A stretch of DNA of 44,018 bases from Hofstenia miamia (Eukaryota; Xenacoelomorpha; Acoela; Hofsteniidae): assembly GCA_900660155.1 (NCBI GenBank), contig CABFPE010000036.1, positions 576,961 through 620,978 of the forward strand. The letters run 5' to 3'. Positions 42,441-44,018 of the stretch are shown here, in pieces. Numbering within the stretch: position 1 is the first letter of the stretch; every line of letters starts with the position of its first letter. The notes beneath the pieces are model-generated. The model worked only from the letters and a program-made list of their open reading frames with translations, ran no database searches and was not told where the DNA came from. The position numbers and the translations under genes are program-made.

Positions 42441-43405
42441 TACATCAAAGCTGGAAACAACTGAATTGTGATACCCGACTACTTCAAAAGGGAACTGCTA
42501 TGGAAGATACATGAGAAAGGTCACCTAGGAATAACACAAATGGAGAAAATGTTTAATGCACGATTCATAATGACAGCCATCAGGAAAGTTGTGGAAGATA
42601 TTATCAACAAGTGCACAACATGCCTTCTCAACAACAAACAGCACTTTCCAACACAGCGAGCACTGCTAGAGAAAATTATCACAACTCAACCCAATGAGAT
42701 AGTCCATATAGACTTGGAGATGCTATTGAAGGACGCTGAAGGTTATCAGTACCTACTAGTAATGGTCGACAACTTTACCAAATATGCAAGAATGGTCCTG
42801 ATGCAAAACACCACAGTGGAAACCACAGCCAAACTAGTTTTAAAAGAGTGGATACTGAGATTGGGACTGATGGAAACAATCATAACAGATAAAGGGCCTC
42901 AATTTGAAAGTGGACTTTTCCAAGAGATTGCGAAGCTCCTAGAAATTGCAAGTGAATGAACAACTGCCTATCATCCACAGGCCAACAGAGCAGTGGAACG
43001 ACTCAATCGAACATTAATTAAATTAATCAGAGTAGCAACAACATGAATAGGAGGAAGTAGATGGAGAGAGGTTATCAAGATGATCAAATACTATTACAAT
43101 ACCTCAGTATATGCAAAAACTGGAGTATCACCATTCAAAGCTTTGTTCAGAAGGGAGGCAGCAACCCTGCTCTTGATGCAATATACCAACTACAGCGGGA
43201 AATTGGACAACACATACATACAACAACTAAAAAACCAGATCACAGGAATTCATGAAATGATGTGTCATAATATAAAAAAGTCGGCAGTGAGACAGCAACG
43301 CAAATACAATAAAAAAATCTATGGTCACACGCAAATACAATAAAAAAATCTATGGTCACGCACATAAGGTAGGTGATAAAGTATACACGTTCACACTGAT
43401 TAAAC
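42441..43405 (+). pseudogene. B2 integrase
   Basis: The HHCC finger (IHEKGHLGITQ, then CTTC) and a complete-looking catalytic triad are readable: HIDLEM near 42710, ITDKGPQFES near 42885, RAVERLN near 42990. Stops at 42957 and 43045 lie in positions where the other copies have Arg. After the core, SPFKALFRREAATL and YIQQLKNQITGIHEMMCHN follow. A 31-bp duplication then shifts the frame before the GPY-type module. Confidence 0.87.
43298..43359 (+). repeat. 31-bp tandem duplication in integrase
   Basis: The unit beginning ACGCAAATACAATAAAA occurs at 43298-43328 and 43329-43359. As 31 is not a multiple of three, it causes a frameshift. Confidence 0.95.
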
Positions 43406-43939
43406 TTGTGGGACACAAACCAAGTCCAGAAGTTGAAAACAGTATGGTCTGGCCCCCACATGATAACACAAATAGTACTGAATAATGAATACATGCTAGA
43501 CAACAACAGACTATTAAATTTTCAAAACCTGAAGAGAGCAACAGCAGATATCAAGGAAACAAAGATTGATGATAACACCAAATTCAAAATATGCCGAATT
43601 AATGGCAATGAAATTATATATGATATGCATGATTTAGATAGAGTGCATGATGAAGAATTCGATGACGAGTACACAGCAGAAATCTGAAATGACAATCTGA
43701 GATAAAGAGTGCTGCCCCAGAGGACAGTGAGAAATAAACCTATATATGACCCTGAAACATGGGATATAAATTTACTAACTGCATTTAGGAAATTAGAGGA
43801 AAATGATGCACCCCTTGATGAAAAAGAGAGTGCGCAGAACACAACAACCAGAGGAGCTCTCCACAATGAACAGGAGAAGGAGAGTGCGAAGAAGTTCTCA
43901 AACTGGACGTCAAATCGAGGGCAGAAGGGACGAGAATGA
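43406..43939 (+). pseudogene. B2 integrase GPY-type module and pol tail
   Basis: It reads KLKTVWSGPHMITQIV, then NNEYMLDNNRLLNFQNLKR, INGNEIIYDMHDLDRV and an acidic stretch. After a stop (43685-43687) it reads VRNKPIYDPETWDINLLTAF and ends NRGQKGRE and TGA 43937-43939. It matches 16400-16900 in B1. The tail beyond the GPY module is about 150 residues, acidic, with the conserved block RNKxIYxPExWDI. Role unknown; no chromodomain was recognised. Confidence 0.82.
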
Positions 43940-43946
43940 AGAAGCA

Positions 43947-44018
43947 ATGAATAGACAACATAGAGTGAGAAGGTGTCTTAGTAGTCCTCAAGGCCAATTC
44001 AAGGGCAGAGAGACCAAC
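43947..44018 (+). CDS. B2 ORF3, first 24 codons (cut by window end)
   Basis: ATG lies 7 bases after the pol terminator and encodes a basic start (MNRQHRVRRCL) followed by the S-S-P-x-G-x-F-K-G motif also found in B1 ORF3 and the protease-RT linker. Open to the last base. Conservation of this start in B1 copies 1-3 and B2 supports ORF3 as a separate coding unit. Confidence 0.65.
   Translation, partial: MNRQHRVRRCLSSPQGQFKGRETN

Larger units (their letters stand above)
36795..44018 (+). mobile_element. B2: family I Ty3/gypsy element (LTR-gag-pol-ORF3 start), runs off window
   Basis: Order: LTR 36795-37909, primer site, gag with an internal loss at a single N (38639), protease interrupted by an antisense LTR (39667-40240, then N), RT with a single-N duplication (41211), RNase H, integrase, pol tail and the first codons of ORF3 at 43947. 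Stops and frameshifts are frequent, and CpG is lower than in B1. Because ORF3 of another copy ends on the same LTR, this LTR is shared by two units. Confidence 0.88.

Noticed and set aside
43406..43687. Chromodomain at the integrase C-terminus
   Set aside because: A GPY-type module is visible, but the following acidic tail lacks the aromatic cage pattern I would expect of a chromodomain.
1..44018. tRNA, rRNA or host protein-coding genes
   Set aside because: No cloverleaf, rRNA block or recognisable host domain was found. The tRNA-Arg-like stretches are primer binding sites next to LTRs.

Overview
This is a repeat-dominated stretch of a eukaryotic, probably animal, genome. I could not identify the species. 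No host gene, tRNA or rRNA was recognised. Almost everything readable is Ty3/gypsy-type LTR retrotransposon sequence on both strands, plus decayed fragments of a Polinton/Maverick-like DNA virus-like element. The young insertion at 9.7-25.6 kb is rich in CpG. The older layers are AT-rich with very few CpG, and many premature stops are TGA where another copy has CGA. This fits a host that methylates CpG.

Two LTR families are visible. Family I has LTRs of about 1.12-1.14 kb (TGTAGCATCATCC...GATGTTACA), a primer site resembling the complement of tRNA-Arg, gag with a CCHC knuckle, pol (protease, RT, RNase H, integrase with a long C-terminal tail) and a large third ORF (ORF3) that starts a few bases after pol and ends on a TAG inside the first bases of the 3' LTR. 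Family II has LTRs of about 0.89-0.95 kb (TGTAG(A/T)GTCA...ATTCTACA) and a related pol.

Layout. 1-3095: minus-strand family I pol fragment (A1). 3096-4318: two family I LTR pieces head to head, forming a long foldback. 4.6-7.44 kb: minus-strand Polinton-like capsid pseudogenes (two penton-like copies, an unknown ORF, a major-capsid-like C-terminus). 7.49-30.76 kb: minus-strand family I element A2 (5' LTR 29814-30758, gag, protease, RT fragments), split by four later insertions: solo LTR 7947-9084 (TSD GTAT), full element B1 at 9739-25561 (TSD ATAC), solo LTR 25963-27084, and family II solo LTR 28270-29160 (TSD ATAT). 30759-31111: Polinton-like integrase piece, so A2 is flanked by Polinton-like sequence on both sides. 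31112-33947: family II 3' LTR and pol, minus strand. 33948-34941: second LTR foldback. 34942-36799: two ORF3 C-termini head to head. 36795-44018: plus-strand family I element B2 (LTR, gag, pol, first 24 codons of ORF3), running off the window.

The 3' half of B1 is assembled with repeated copies of the same region (around a 1000-N gap and single-N joins), so its apparent 15.8 kb length is inflated. B2 has the same kind of single-N duplication at 41211. The most novel content is ORF3. It is conserved between copies, has no visible signal peptide or membrane segment (so it is not env-like), has a very basic N-terminus, and shares a repeated DNA/protein motif with the protease-RT linker of the same element.
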